DNA of 51,218 bases. It comes from Thermoleophilia bacterium. Its GTDB lineage: Bacteria > Actinomycetota > Thermoleophilia > Gaiellales > Gaiellaceae. Where the stretch lies: positions 1-51,218 of the forward strand of contig JAICLU010000002.1 in assembly GCA_025925195.1 (NCBI GenBank), in the 5' to 3' direction. Numbering within the stretch: position 1 is the first letter of the stretch; each line of letters opens with the position of its first letter. The translations under genes and the position numbers were made by a program. The notes under the pieces are model-generated. The model did no database searches and was not told the DNA's origin. It saw nothing but the letters and a program-made list of their open reading frames with translations. Of the stretch, positions 25,906 to 35,286 are shown in pieces.

Positions 25906-25911
25906 ACACTA
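25906..25911 (-). promoter_or_regulatory. -10-like TAGTGT, 7 nt before the mature tRNA-Sec 5' end
   Basis: Plus-strand acacta at 25906-25911; 7-nt spacer to 25898. Confidence 0.5.
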
Positions 25912-25914
25912 GCG

Positions 25915-26406
25915 GTGCGCCGTCGCGACCTCCCCGTGTGTGAGAGTCAGGGAGTGGTCGCACTCGTCGCAGCCGTCGCGCTCGGATACGTCGTCGACGG
26001 CGACACGATCCGGTTGCGCAACCGGCAGTACGTGCGGCTCGTGCAGATCGACACGCCGGAGCGCGACGAGTGCTTCGGCGCGCGGGCGACGCGCGCGCTG
26101 AAGCGCCTCCTGCCGCCCGGCACCGCGATCCGCCTCGTCGCCGACTCGCGGCTCGACCACGTCGACCGGTACGGCCGCCTGCTGCGGTACGTCGTCCGCG
26201 CGCGCGACGGGCTCGACCTCAACGTCGAGCTGGTGCGCGAGGGAGCGGCGGCGCCCTACTTCTACGACGGCGACCGCGGCCGGTACGCGCGGCTGCTGCA
26301 GAAGCTCGCGCTGCGCGCGCGGGCGCGACACCTCGGGCTCTGGGGCGCCTGCCCGGGGACGGGCGTCGACTTCTTCCGCGGCGTCGACACCGGCCGGCGG
26401 CGGTAG
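25915..26406 (+). CDS. Thermonuclease (SNase)-like nuclease
   Basis: VVDGDTIRLRNRQYVRLVQIDTPERDECFGARAT, DRYGRLLRYV, NVELVREGAA. Start may be 25954. Confidence 0.92.
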   Translation: MRRRDLPVCESQGVVALVAAVALGYVVDGDTIRLRNRQYVRLVQIDTPERDECFGARATRALKRLLPPGTAIRLVADSRLDHVDRYGRLLRYVVRARDGLDLNVELVREGAAAPYFYDGDRGRYARLLQKLALRARARHLGLWGACPGTGVDFFRGVDTGRRR

Positions 26407-26409
26407 CGC

Positions 26410-27051
26410 GTGCGTCGCGGAGTTCGCGTGGCGCTGCCGCTGTTTCCGGCGGTGGCGGCTCTCGGCGCGTCGTTCGGGGTGCTCGCGCGCACCGCGCACG
26501 TCGGCGCAGTCGAGGCGGTCGTCATGTCGGCGACGACGTTCGCCGGCTCGTCGCAGGTCGCAGCCATCTCCGTGCTCGGCGCGGGCGGGAGCGTTGCGGC
26601 CGCGGTCGTCGCCGCGCTGCTGCTCAACGCGCGCTACGTGCCGATCGGGATCAGCGTCGCGCAGGGCTTCCGGGGCCGCATTCTGACCCGGCTCGCCGAG
26701 GCGCAGCTCGTCGTCGACGAGTCGTGGGCGCTCAGCGGCGGCGGCACGCCGCGATTCGACAAGCCGATGCTGCTCGGAGTCGGGGCGATGCTGTGGATCG
26801 GCTGGGTCGGCGGCACGGCCGTCGGCTCGGTCGCCGGCCAGGCGATCGGCGACACGTCCGCCTTCGGGCTCGACGGCGCCTTCGCGGCGCTCTTCCTCGC
26901 GCTGCTCGCGACGCAGGTGCGCGGGCGCTCGCGGATCCAGGTCGCCGTCGCAGGCGCCGCGATCGCCGCGATCCTGATCCCGCTGACACCGGCCGGCGTC
27001 CCGATCATCGCCGCAACCGCGGCCGTCGCCGCAGGGTGGCGTCGCGCGTGA
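26410..27051 (+). CDS. azlC: AzlC-family branched-chain amino acid exporter subunit
   Basis: GVLARTAHVGAVEAVVMSATTFAGSSQVAAISVL, LLLNARYVPIGISVA. Confidence 0.9.
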   Translation: MRRGVRVALPLFPAVAALGASFGVLARTAHVGAVEAVVMSATTFAGSSQVAAISVLGAGGSVAAAVVAALLLNARYVPIGISVAQGFRGRILTRLAEAQLVVDESWALSGGGTPRFDKPMLLGVGAMLWIGWVGGTAVGSVAGQAIGDTSAFGLDGAFAALFLALLATQVRGRSRIQVAVAGAAIAAILIPLTPAGVPIIAATAAVAAGWRRA

Positions 27052-27356
27052 GCGCGGGCTGGGTGACGGTCGCGGCGGTCGGCGTCGGCACGGTGCTCCT
27101 CAAGGCGGTTGGGCCGGTCGGCGTTGCGGGCCGACAGCTGCCGCCGGCCGCGGAACGCGTCCTCGAGCTCGTCGCGCCGGCGATCCTCGCGGCGCTCGTC
27201 GTCACCGAGACGTTCGCGAGCGGCCGCCACCTCGTCGCCGACGCACGGCTTGCGGGGGTGGGCGCGGGGCTCGTGTGTGTGCTGCTACGCGCGCCGTTCT
27301 GGGTCGTCGTGCTGTGCGGCGCGCTCGCGACCGCCGCCGTCCGCGCGCTGCAGTAG
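27048..27356 (+). CDS. azlD: AzlD-family protein
   Basis: GTG 27048 with GTGA overlap; LKAVGPVGVAGRQLPPAAERVLELVAPAILAALVV. Confidence 0.88.
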   Translation: MSAGWVTVAAVGVGTVLLKAVGPVGVAGRQLPPAAERVLELVAPAILAALVVTETFASGRHLVADARLAGVGAGLVCVLLRAPFWVVVLCGALATAAVRALQ

Positions 27357-27995
27357 CTCCGCGGGCGGCAGGTCGGCGAGCGACTCGAGGACGAGGTCGG
27401 CCTCCTCGAGGCCGTACTCCCGCGTCACGTCGTTCGGGATGCCGACGACGAAGATGCCGGCGGCCTTGCCCGCGCGGATCCCGTTCGGCGAGTCCTCGAA
27501 GACGATCGCCTCGGCGGCCGAGACGCCGAGCACCTCGAGCGCCTCCAGGTACATCGTCGGGTTCGGCTTGGCCCGCGCCGAGTCGCGGTCGGCCGTGATG
27601 ATCGCGTCCCAGCCGACCGTCTGCTCGAGCCGCTCGAGGTGCATGTCGATCCAGCGACGCGACGCGCTCGAGACGATCGCCCGCTTCAGCCGCCGCTCCT
27701 GCGCGAACGCGAGGTAGTCGAGGATGCCGGGCCGCAGCTCCTCGGTCTCGAGGAGCGTCAGCTCGTGCGCGTAGCGGCGCTCGTTCCACGACTCGCGGTC
27801 GATCGGCTCGCCGACGAGCTGCTCGAGGTGATCCATGACGTTCCACGAGCCGTGCGTGCCGACGACGGTCGACCAGAGGTCGTCCGGCAGCTGCTGGCCG
27901 TGCTGTTCGTAGAGCCAGCGCCAGCCGGCGCGGGAAGCCGTCTCGGTATCGAGGATCAGCCCGTCGAAGTCGAAGAGGAAGGCGCGGATCGGCAC
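27285..27995 (-). CDS. HAD-superfamily hydrolase (beta-phosphoglucomutase-like)
   Basis: RAFLFDFDGLILDTE, IVSSASRRWIDMHLE, KPNPTMYLEALEVLG, VFEDSPNGIRAGKAAG. Confidence 0.93.
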   Translation of the reverse strand: MPIRAFLFDFDGLILDTETASRAGWRWLYEQHGQQLPDDLWSTVVGTHGSWNVMDHLEQLVGEPIDRESWNERRYAHELTLLETEELRPGILDYLAFAQERRLKRAIVSSASRRWIDMHLERLEQTVGWDAIITADRDSARAKPNPTMYLEALEVLGVSAAEAIVFEDSPNGIRAGKAAGIFVVGIPNDVTREYGLEEADLVLESLADLPPAELLQRADGGGRERAAQHDDPERRA

Positions 27996-28015
27996 GGCGA
28001 TGCAGAGTACGGATC

Positions 28016-29755
28016 GTGGCGATCCTGGGCGTCGACGTCGGCGGCACGTTCACCGACGCGGTGCTGGTCGACGGCGGCACGGTGCGAACGGCGAAGGTGC
28101 CCACGGCCGCGCGGCAGGAGGAGTCGGTGCTCGCGGCGGTGCGGGCGGTGGGGGCGACGGACGTCGAGCGGTTCGCGCACGGCACGACGGTCGCGACGAA
28201 TGCGTTGCTCGAGCGGCGCGGCGCGCGGACGGCGTTCGTCTCGAACGATGGCTTCGAGCATCTGCTGCACACGCGGCGGCAGACCCGCGCGCACCTCTAC
28301 CGCCCGTGCGCGGATCACGCGCCGCCGCTCGTCCCGCTCGAGCGCTGCCACGGCGTGCGCGGCCGTCTCGGGCCGGACGGCGAGCTCGAGCCGCTCGACC
28401 TCTCGACGCTGCCCGACGTCGGCGACGTCGAAGCGGTCGCCGTCTGCCTGCTTTTCGCGTTTCGCGATCCGTCGCACGAGATCGCGGTCGCCGCAGAGCT
28501 GCGCGCGCGCCATCCGGCCGTGCACGTCGTCGCATCGCACGAGGTGGCGCCCGAGTTTCGCGAGTACGAGCGCGCGTCGACGACAGCAGCCGATGCATAT
28601 CTCGCGCCGGTCGCCGCGCGCTACTTGCATGCGCTGGGTGTGGGCGCGCGCGACGCGGGTTTACCGGAGCCGCTCGTGATGCTGTCCTCCGGCGGCGTCG
28701 CGACCGTGGCGGAGGCGGCTGCGCACCCGGCGACGATTCTCGTCTCCGGCCCCGCCGGGGGTGTCGTCGGCGCCGGACTGCTCGCGCAGCGCGCCGGCTT
28801 CGAGGACGCGATCGCCTTCGACATGGGCGGCACCTCGACCGACGTCTGCCTGCTGCCGGGCGGCCGCGCCGTGCGTGTCGCGGAGCGTGAAGTCGGCGGT
28901 TTTCCGATCCGGCTGTCGACGGTCGACCTGCACACTGTGGGCGCGGGCGGCGGCTCGCTCGTCCGGCGGGATGCCGGCGGTGCGATTCGCGTCGGGCCGG
29001 AGTCGGCCGGGGCAGATCCGGGTCCCGCCTGTTACGGCCGCGGCGGCGGCGCCACCGTTACCGACGCGAACCTGCTGCTCGGACGACTGCCGGACGAGCT
29101 GCCGGGCGGGCTCGTGCTCGACCGGGAGGCGGCGGCGCGCGCCCTCGACGGCATCGACCCGGCGGCGGTGATCGACGTCGTGAACGCCGAGATGCTGCGC
29201 GCCCTCCGCGTCGTCTCGGTCGAGCGTGGCCACGATCCGCGCGACTTCGCGCTCGTCGCCTTCGGCGGCGCAGGGCCGCTGCACGCGTGCGCGCTCGCGG
29301 AGGAGCTCGGGATCGGGGCCGTGCTCGTCCCGGCGGCCGCCGGCGTCCTGTCGGCGCTCGGCCTCGTCGCGAGCGACGAGCGCCGCGACGGCGTCGTCTC
29401 GTACGTGCGTCCGCTCGACAAAGTTCGTGACGATTTGCCACAAGCGGGGGAGGCGGACGTTCGCTATCGCGGGCAGTCGTTCGAGCTGACCGTGCCGCTC
29501 GGCGGCGACCTCGCGGACGCCTTTCACCGGGCCCACGAGGAGCGGTACGGCTACGCCGACCGCGCGCGCGAGCTCGAGCTGGTCGCCGTCCGCACCGTCG
29601 AGGCGGTGCCCGGGCCGGACATCTCCTTGCTCGTGACGAATCGTCACAAGGTTGTCGGACCGACGTTGCTGGAGCTCGACGGAGCGACGTGCTGGGTGCC
29701 CGGCGGGTGGCACGGCGAGACGAACGACGAGGGAACGCTGGTGCTCCGCCGATGA
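28016..29755 (+). CDS. hyuA: Hydantoinase/oxoprolinase subunit A
   Basis: LGVDVGGTFTDAVLVDGG, HGTTVATNALLERRGARTAFVSNDGFE, DMGGTSTDVCLL, AFGGAGPLHACALAEELG. Confidence 0.95.
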   Translation: MAILGVDVGGTFTDAVLVDGGTVRTAKVPTAARQEESVLAAVRAVGATDVERFAHGTTVATNALLERRGARTAFVSNDGFEHLLHTRRQTRAHLYRPCADHAPPLVPLERCHGVRGRLGPDGELEPLDLSTLPDVGDVEAVAVCLLFAFRDPSHEIAVAAELRARHPAVHVVASHEVAPEFREYERASTTAADAYLAPVAARYLHALGVGARDAGLPEPLVMLSSGGVATVAEAAAHPATILVSGPAGGVVGAGLLAQRAGFEDAIAFDMGGTSTDVCLLPGGRAVRVAEREVGGFPIRLSTVDLHTVGAGGGSLVRRDAGGAIRVGPESAGADPGPACYGRGGGATVTDANLLLGRLPDELPGGLVLDREAAARALDGIDPAAVIDVVNAEMLRALRVVSVERGHDPRDFALVAFGGAGPLHACALAEELGIGAVLVPAAAGVLSALGLVASDERRDGVVSYVRPLDKVRDDLPQAGEADVRYRGQSFELTVPLGGDLADAFHRAHEERYGYADRARELELVAVRTVEAVPGPDISLLVTNRHKVVGPTLLELDGATCWVPGGWHGETNDEGTLVLRR

Positions 29756-31227
29756 ATGTCGAGCTGCAGGTGATCGGCAGCGCGCTGCGCGCGGTCGCCG
29801 AGGAGATGGGCGCGGTGTTGATCCGCTCGGCGTTCTCCGCGAACATCAAGGAGCGGCGCGACTGCTCGACGGCGATCTTCGACGAGCGCGGGCGGATGAC
29901 CGCGCAGGCCGAGCACATCCCCGTCCACCTCGGGGCCATGCCGGACGCGGTCGCCGCGGCCATGTCCTTGTGTCTGACACCGGGACAGGTCTGCATTCTC
30001 AACGACCCGTACACGGGGGGCACGCACCTTCCGGACGTGACGCTCGTCTCGCGGACGGAGCTCGGCTACGCCGTGTCGCGTGCGCACCACGCCGACGTGG
30101 GCGGCATGGAGCCCGCGAGCCTGCCGGCCTTCTCGCACGAGCTCTACCAGGAGGGGCTGATCATTCCGCCGACGCTGCTGACCGACGAGGTCATGTCGCT
30201 CTTCGTCGCGAACGCGCGCAACCCGGACGAGCGGCGCGGCGACCTCCGCGCGCAGATCGCCGCGCACCGGCTCGCCGAGCGGCGGATCGCCGAGCTCTGC
30301 GAGCGCCGCGGCCGCGACACGGTCGCCGCGGCGATGGACGAGCTCTACGGCTACTCCGAGCGCATGGTGCGCGCCGCGATCGAGCGCCTGCCCGACGGGA
30401 CGTGGTCCGCGGAGGACGTCGTCGAGGCGGTCGAAGGGGAGCTCGCGATCCGAGCGACGGTGACCGTCGCGGGTGACGAGATCGTCATCGACTTCGCAGG
30501 CACGGATCCACAGCACCGCGGCAACCTCAACTGTCCCCTGTCGGTGACGAAGAGCGCCTGCTACTTCGTCGTCCGCTGCCTGACCGAGCCGGACCTGCCC
30601 GCCTCGGGCGGTGCGTTCGCGCCGGTGACAGTCGCTGCGCCGCCGGGCTGTCTCGTCAACGCACGTTCGCCGGCGGCGGTGGTCGCGGGCAACACGGAGA
30701 CGTCGTCGCGCATCGTCGACGTCGTGCTCGCTGCGCTGGGCGGCCGCACCCCTCTCATGGCGCAGGGTCAGGGAACGATGAACAACGTCGCGCTCGGCAA
30801 CGACGAGTTCACGTACTACGAGACGATCGGCGGCGGCCAGGGCGCCTGCCCGGAAGCCGACGGCCCCTCCGGTGTGCACGTCGCGATGTCGAACACGCTC
30901 ATCACGCCGGTCGAGGCGCTCGAGCTCTCGTACCCGTTGCGCGTCGAGCGGTGGCACCTGCGCGAGGGATCGGGCGGCGCCGGCGCGCATCGCGGCGGCA
31001 ACGGAGTCGTCCGCGAGCTGCGCGTGCTCGAGGACTGCCGCCTCTCGGTGCTCGCGGAGCGAAGAGGCCGCGCACCGCGAGGTGCCGCCGGCGGCGGCGA
31101 CGGTGCACCGGGCCGGACGCTCGTCAACGGTGAGGAGCAGCCGGCGAAGACGACGCAACAGCTGCGCGCCGGCGACGTCGTGCGGATCGAGACGCCCGGC
31201 GGCGGCGGCTACGGTGCCGCATCGTGA
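29752..31227 (+). CDS. hyuB: Hydantoinase/oxoprolinase subunit B
   Basis: SALRAVAEEMGAVLIRSAFSANIKERRDCSTAIFD, NDPYTGGTHLPDVTLV, ETIGGGQGACPEADGPSGVH; ATGA overlap with hyuA. Confidence 0.95.
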   Translation: MNVELQVIGSALRAVAEEMGAVLIRSAFSANIKERRDCSTAIFDERGRMTAQAEHIPVHLGAMPDAVAAAMSLCLTPGQVCILNDPYTGGTHLPDVTLVSRTELGYAVSRAHHADVGGMEPASLPAFSHELYQEGLIIPPTLLTDEVMSLFVANARNPDERRGDLRAQIAAHRLAERRIAELCERRGRDTVAAAMDELYGYSERMVRAAIERLPDGTWSAEDVVEAVEGELAIRATVTVAGDEIVIDFAGTDPQHRGNLNCPLSVTKSACYFVVRCLTEPDLPASGGAFAPVTVAAPPGCLVNARSPAAVVAGNTETSSRIVDVVLAALGGRTPLMAQGQGTMNNVALGNDEFTYYETIGGGQGACPEADGPSGVHVAMSNTLITPVEALELSYPLRVERWHLREGSGGAGAHRGGNGVVRELRVLEDCRLSVLAERRGRAPRGAAGGGDGAPGRTLVNGEEQPAKTTQQLRAGDVVRIETPGGGGYGAAS

Positions 31228-31616
31228 TCGACCATGTCGGCTACCTCGTGCGCGACCTCGAAGCGGGCATCGAGCTCGTCACCGAGTCGTACGCGGCCGA
31301 GGTGACGCGCGAGATCGACCGGCCGCAGTGGTCGCTCCACGGCTACTACGTCGGCGCGATCGAGGTCTTCACGTTCACCGATCCGGCGCTGCTCGACGAG
31401 CGGCTCGGCGGCCAGGAAGCACAGCTCGACCACCTCGCGCGCGCCGTCGACGACATCGAGGCGGAGATGGAGACCCTGCGCGGGCTCGGCGCGCGTTTCA
31501 GCGGCCCTGACCTGCGGGGCGAGGTCGAGGAGCCCTTCGACCTCGGCTCGCTGCACGTGTGGACGCGACCCGAGACGACGAACGGGCTCTGTCTGCAGCT
31601 GATCGAGTATCGCTAG
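31224..31616 (+). CDS. VOC/glyoxalase-fold protein (methylmalonyl-CoA epimerase-like)
   Basis: [45 protein letters not shown]. Confidence 0.85.
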   Translation: MIDHVGYLVRDLEAGIELVTESYAAEVTREIDRPQWSLHGYYVGAIEVFTFTDPALLDERLGGQEAQLDHLARAVDDIEAEMETLRGLGARFSGPDLRGEVEEPFDLGSLHVWTRPETTNGLCLQLIEYR

Positions 31617-33223
31617 CGCCTTCGGCGCAGGACGCGCGCGTCGCCGACGCGGCGGGTGATGCCGTCGGCGTCGAACCGTTCGAGGTAGAGCTGCGCCGTC
31701 TTGCGGCCGACGCCGAGCAGGTCGCGGAACTGCGCGAGGGTGATCCCGTCGACGAGGACGTCGACCGCCTGCCGGTACGCCTCCGGCGAGACGGCGTAGC
31801 CGGCACCGAGCCGGACGAGCCGGCCCTGCTCCTCGAGATGCCGCGCGAGAGCTGCGTCCTCCACCTTGACCGGCTCGAGGCCGAGCGACGACTCGAGCGC
31901 GCGCGCAGCCTCCTCGCGCGCGCCGAGCTCCGCGGTCGCGCCGGGGCGATACAGCTTCGCGCCGCGCCGCTCGAACCCGAGCAACGGCACGATCGCGTCG
32001 GCCCAGAGCTCGGAGGGCGGCGACACGCCGGGGTCGAGCGGATCCGCCGCGTCGATCGCGCGCTCGAGCTCGGCCCGCAGCTCGTCCACCCACGCCTGTG
32101 AGTACGCCCAGTCGCCGTCGACCTCGACGCCGATGCGTCGCAGCTCGCCCGCGCGCACCGGTGCGTGCACGACCGGCTCGCCGCGCTCGACCGCCGCCAT
32201 CCGCTCGGCATCGGCGTGCCTGGGCGGCGCCGGATCGATCACGCGCCCGCCGCCGACGGTGGTTCCGGCGCGCAGGACGACCCGGTCGTCGCGCGCCGCG
32301 ACGATCGGCTCGTCGAGCCGCAGCTGAGCCCAGCGCTCGCCGACCCGCGCGACCCGCGCGACCGCGGTCGCCGTGCCGTGGTGCACCTGGACGCGCGCCG
32401 GGATCTCGAGCAGCTCGTCGAGCGCCACGTCGAGGCGGTAGCTCGGCCGGAACGACCCGGCCGCGACGAGCGCATCGCCCCGGTGCAGCTCGCTGCGCTC
32501 GACGCCGGGCAGCGAGACGGCCACGCGCTGACCCGCGTCGGCCCGCTCGGCCGGCGTGTCGTGTACCTGCACGCCCCGCACCCGCACCTCGCGACCGCCG
32601 GGCTCGACGCGCAGCACGTCGCCCTCGCCGATCGAGCCGGACCACAGCGTCCCGGTGACGACCGTGCCGACGCCGCGCAGCGAGAAGACGCGGTCGACGT
32701 AGAGCCGCGTGGCGGAGCAGTCCGGAGAGCGCTCCTGCGCGACCGTCCCGAGCGCTGCCCGCAGCTCGTCGAGCCCCGCGCCGGTGCGGGCGCTGACCGC
32801 GACGACCGGTACGCCGGGCACGAGCTCCTCCGCCTCGAGCCGCGCGAGCTCGAGTATCTCGCCGTCGACGAGGTCGGACTTCGTCAGCGCGACGACGCCA
32901 CGTTCGACGCCGAGCAGCCGCAGGATCGCGAGGTGCTCGTGCGTCTGCGGCCGCGCGCCCTCGTTGGCGTCGATCACGAGCAGGAACGCGTCGATGCCTG
33001 TCGCGCCGGCCACCATCGTACGGACGAACCGCTCGTGCCCCGGCACGTCGACGACCGACGCCCGCCGCCCGTCCGGCAGGTCCAGCGGCGCGTAGCCGAG
33101 GTCGATCGAGATCCCGCGCTCGCGCTCCTGCGGCAGCCGGTCGGTGTTCTTGCCGGTCAAGGCCTCGACGAGCGTCGTCTTGCCGTGGTCGATGTGCCCC
33201 GCCGTGCCGATCGTCAGCGGCAT
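31613..33223 (-). CDS. selB: Selenocysteine-specific translation elongation factor SelB
   Basis: [67 protein letters not shown]-terminal winged-helix-like [27 protein letters not shown]. Confidence 0.96.
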   Translation of the reverse strand: MPLTIGTAGHIDHGKTTLVEALTGKNTDRLPQERERGISIDLGYAPLDLPDGRRASVVDVPGHERFVRTMVAGATGIDAFLLVIDANEGARPQTHEHLAILRLLGVERGVVALTKSDLVDGEILELARLEAEELVPGVPVVAVSARTGAGLDELRAALGTVAQERSPDCSATRLYVDRVFSLRGVGTVVTGTLWSGSIGEGDVLRVEPGGREVRVRGVQVHDTPAERADAGQRVAVSLPGVERSELHRGDALVAAGSFRPSYRLDVALDELLEIPARVQVHHGTATAVARVARVGERWAQLRLDEPIVAARDDRVVLRAGTTVGGGRVIDPAPPRHADAERMAAVERGEPVVHAPVRAGELRRIGVEVDGDWAYSQAWVDELRAELERAIDAADPLDPGVSPPSELWADAIVPLLGFERRGAKLYRPGATAELGAREEAARALESSLGLEPVKVEDAALARHLEEQGRLVRLGAGYAVSPEAYRQAVDVLVDGITLAQFRDLLGVGRKTAQLYLERFDADGITRRVGDARVLRRRR

Positions 33224-34476
33224 GCGGCGACGGAGTGTGCGACGTCGTCGATCTCGTCGTCCGCGAGCGCGAGGCAGTCGAGCAGGAGCTTCCCGTCACG
33301 GACGATCCCCAGCACCGGCGGATCGCCGTCACGCAGCGGCGCTGCGAGCGACTCCTCGAGCGCGCAGGCGAAGCTCGGCAGCTCCGCGAGCGGCAGCGCG
33401 CCGCCGCCGACGCGACCGACCGTCTCCTCGACCGTGCCGCCGCACGCCGCCGCGAGCCGCTCTGCCCGCGCGCGCAAGACCCCCGCTTCCTGCCGCAGCA
33501 TGCGCAGCACCGGGATCCGCTCCGGCGCGTCCAGGTAGAGCCGCAGCGTTCCCTCGAGCGCTGCCAGCGAGAGCTTGTCCACGCGCAGCGCGCGCTGCAG
33601 CGGATGGCGGCGAAGGCGGTCGACGAGATCGGCGCGCCCTACGACGATGCCGGCCTGGGGGCCGCCGAGCAGCTTGTCGCCGGAGAAGCAGACGAGGTCG
33701 GCCGGCGATTCGCGTACGAGCGGCTCGCCGGGCAGCTCGACGAGCGCGCCGCTGCCGAGGTCGTCGAGGAGCGGCAGTCCGTGTCGCGTGGCGGTCGCCG
33801 CCAGCTCCTCGACACGCGGCTGCTCGGTGAAGCCGACGACGCGGAAGTTCGACTGGTGCACGCGCAGCAACAACGCCGTGTCGGGGCCGATGGCCCGCTC
33901 GTAGTCGGCGGCGCGGGTGCGGTTCGTCGTCCCGACCTCGACGAGCCGAGCGCCGGAGCGCGCGAGCACGTCCGGGATGCGGAAGCCGTCGCCGATCTCG
34001 ATCAGCTCGCCGCGCGAGACGACGACTTCGCGGCCCTCTGCGAGCGCCGCGAGGGCGAGCAGCATCGCGCCGGCGTTGTTGTTCACGACGAGCGCAGCCT
34101 CCGCGCCGGTCAGCCGACGCAGCAGACTCGCTGCGTGGTCCTGGCGCGAGCCGCGCGTCCCGCTCGAGAGGTCGAGCTCGAGGTTCGAATAGCCGCGCGC
34201 AGCATCGACGACCTGCGCGATCGCCTCCTCGGCGAGTGGAGCCCGTCCGAGGTTCGTATGCACGAGCACGCCCGTCGCATTGAGGACGCGACGGAGCGAC
34301 GGCGCGCGCAGCGCAACGAGCTCGGCGTGCAGTCGCGCGGCGAGGTCGCCCGGCTCGGCGCCGGCTCGGATCTCCTCTCGGGCCCGAGCGAGCACCGTGC
34401 GCGCGGCGTCGACCGCGAGCGGGTCGTCGACGCCGCGGGCGAGCTCGTCCACCGACGGGAGGTCGCGCAGCTCCAC
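33214..34476 (-). CDS. selA: L-seryl-tRNA(Sec) selenium transferase SelA
   Basis: [55 protein letters not shown] lysine region [14 protein letters not shown]. Confidence 0.96.
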   Translation of the reverse strand: MELRDLPSVDELARGVDDPLAVDAARTVLARAREEIRAGAEPGDLAARLHAELVALRAPSLRRVLNATGVLVHTNLGRAPLAEEAIAQVVDAARGYSNLELDLSSGTRGSRQDHAASLLRRLTGAEAALVVNNNAGAMLLALAALAEGREVVVSRGELIEIGDGFRIPDVLARSGARLVEVGTTNRTRAADYERAIGPDTALLLRVHQSNFRVVGFTEQPRVEELAATATRHGLPLLDDLGSGALVELPGEPLVRESPADLVCFSGDKLLGGPQAGIVVGRADLVDRLRRHPLQRALRVDKLSLAALEGTLRLYLDAPERIPVLRMLRQEAGVLRARAERLAAACGGTVEETVGRVGGGALPLAELPSFACALEESLAAPLRDGDPPVLGIVRDGKLLLDCLALADDEIDDVAHSVAACR

Positions 34477-34493
34477 GCCGGAAACCTATGCGC

Positions 34494-35243
34494 TCAGTCG
34501 ATGTCCAGCAGGAAGCCCTGGAGGAACAGCGGCTTCCCGTGCTCGTCGCTGACGGGGATCGTCTCGTCGAGCAGCGTCACGACGTGACCGTCGGCGTGGA
34601 TCATCCGGTACGTCCCGCGGAACGGCTCGCCCGCCTCGTGCGTCCGCCGCGCGCCCGCGACCACGCGGTCGCGGTCGTCGGGATGGAGGCCGGTCACCCA
34701 GAAGTCGTCCTCGTCGAGCCAGCGCGCGACGGGGTAGCCCAGGAGCTTTTCGATGTACGGGCTGATGTAGCTCGTGCGAATCGGTAGACCGAGCGGATTG
34801 ACGTACGTGCAGATCGGGAGCCGCTCGACGAGGGTGCGGAAGCGTGCCTCGGATTCGACGAGCGCCTGCTCGGCCAGCCGCCGCTTCGACACGTCGACCG
34901 CGATGCCGCCGGCGCCGACGATCTCATCGCCGTCGCGCAGCGGCTCGACGTGGACGTCGAATGCCCAGCGTTGGCCGCCCTCGGTGAACATGACCGACTC
35001 GCCCGCGAGCGCGCGGCGGTGGGCGTCGACGATCACTGCGCCCCCGTCCGTCGTGTCGGCGACGACCGATGCGAGCTCGCGGCCGACGACGTCGTCGGCA
35101 CTCGTGACGCCGAGCATCGGGAGCGCTGCGCCGGCGAGCGACGTGAGCCGCAGGTCCCCGTCGGCGGTCCACACGAACGACGACGGGAGCTGGTCCATGA
35201 GCAGCGCGAGCTGGTGCTGTGAGGGGCGGCGGCCTCGAAGCAT
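34494..35243 (-). CDS. Tandem PAS-domain protein without recognised output domain
   Basis: GAGGIAVDVSKRRLAEQALVESEARFRTLVERLP, YISPYIEKLLGYPVARWLDEDDFWVTGLHPDDRDRV; ends after PAS at FLLDID. Confidence 0.85.
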   Translation of the reverse strand: MLRGRRPSQHQLALLMDQLPSSFVWTADGDLRLTSLAGAALPMLGVTSADDVVGRELASVVADTTDGGAVIVDAHRRALAGESVMFTEGGQRWAFDVHVEPLRDGDEIVGAGGIAVDVSKRRLAEQALVESEARFRTLVERLPICTYVNPLGLPIRTSYISPYIEKLLGYPVARWLDEDDFWVTGLHPDDRDRVVAGARRTHEAGEPFRGTYRMIHADGHVVTLLDETIPVSDEHGKPLFLQGFLLDID

Positions 35244-35286
35244 GCGAGACGCAGCATCGGCACGGCGCCGGGCAGACTTGAGTCGG

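Noticed and set aside
31209-33332. 707-aa minus-strand ORF overlapping selB
   Set aside because: Out-of-frame shadow of selB with Arg-rich low-complexity sequence.
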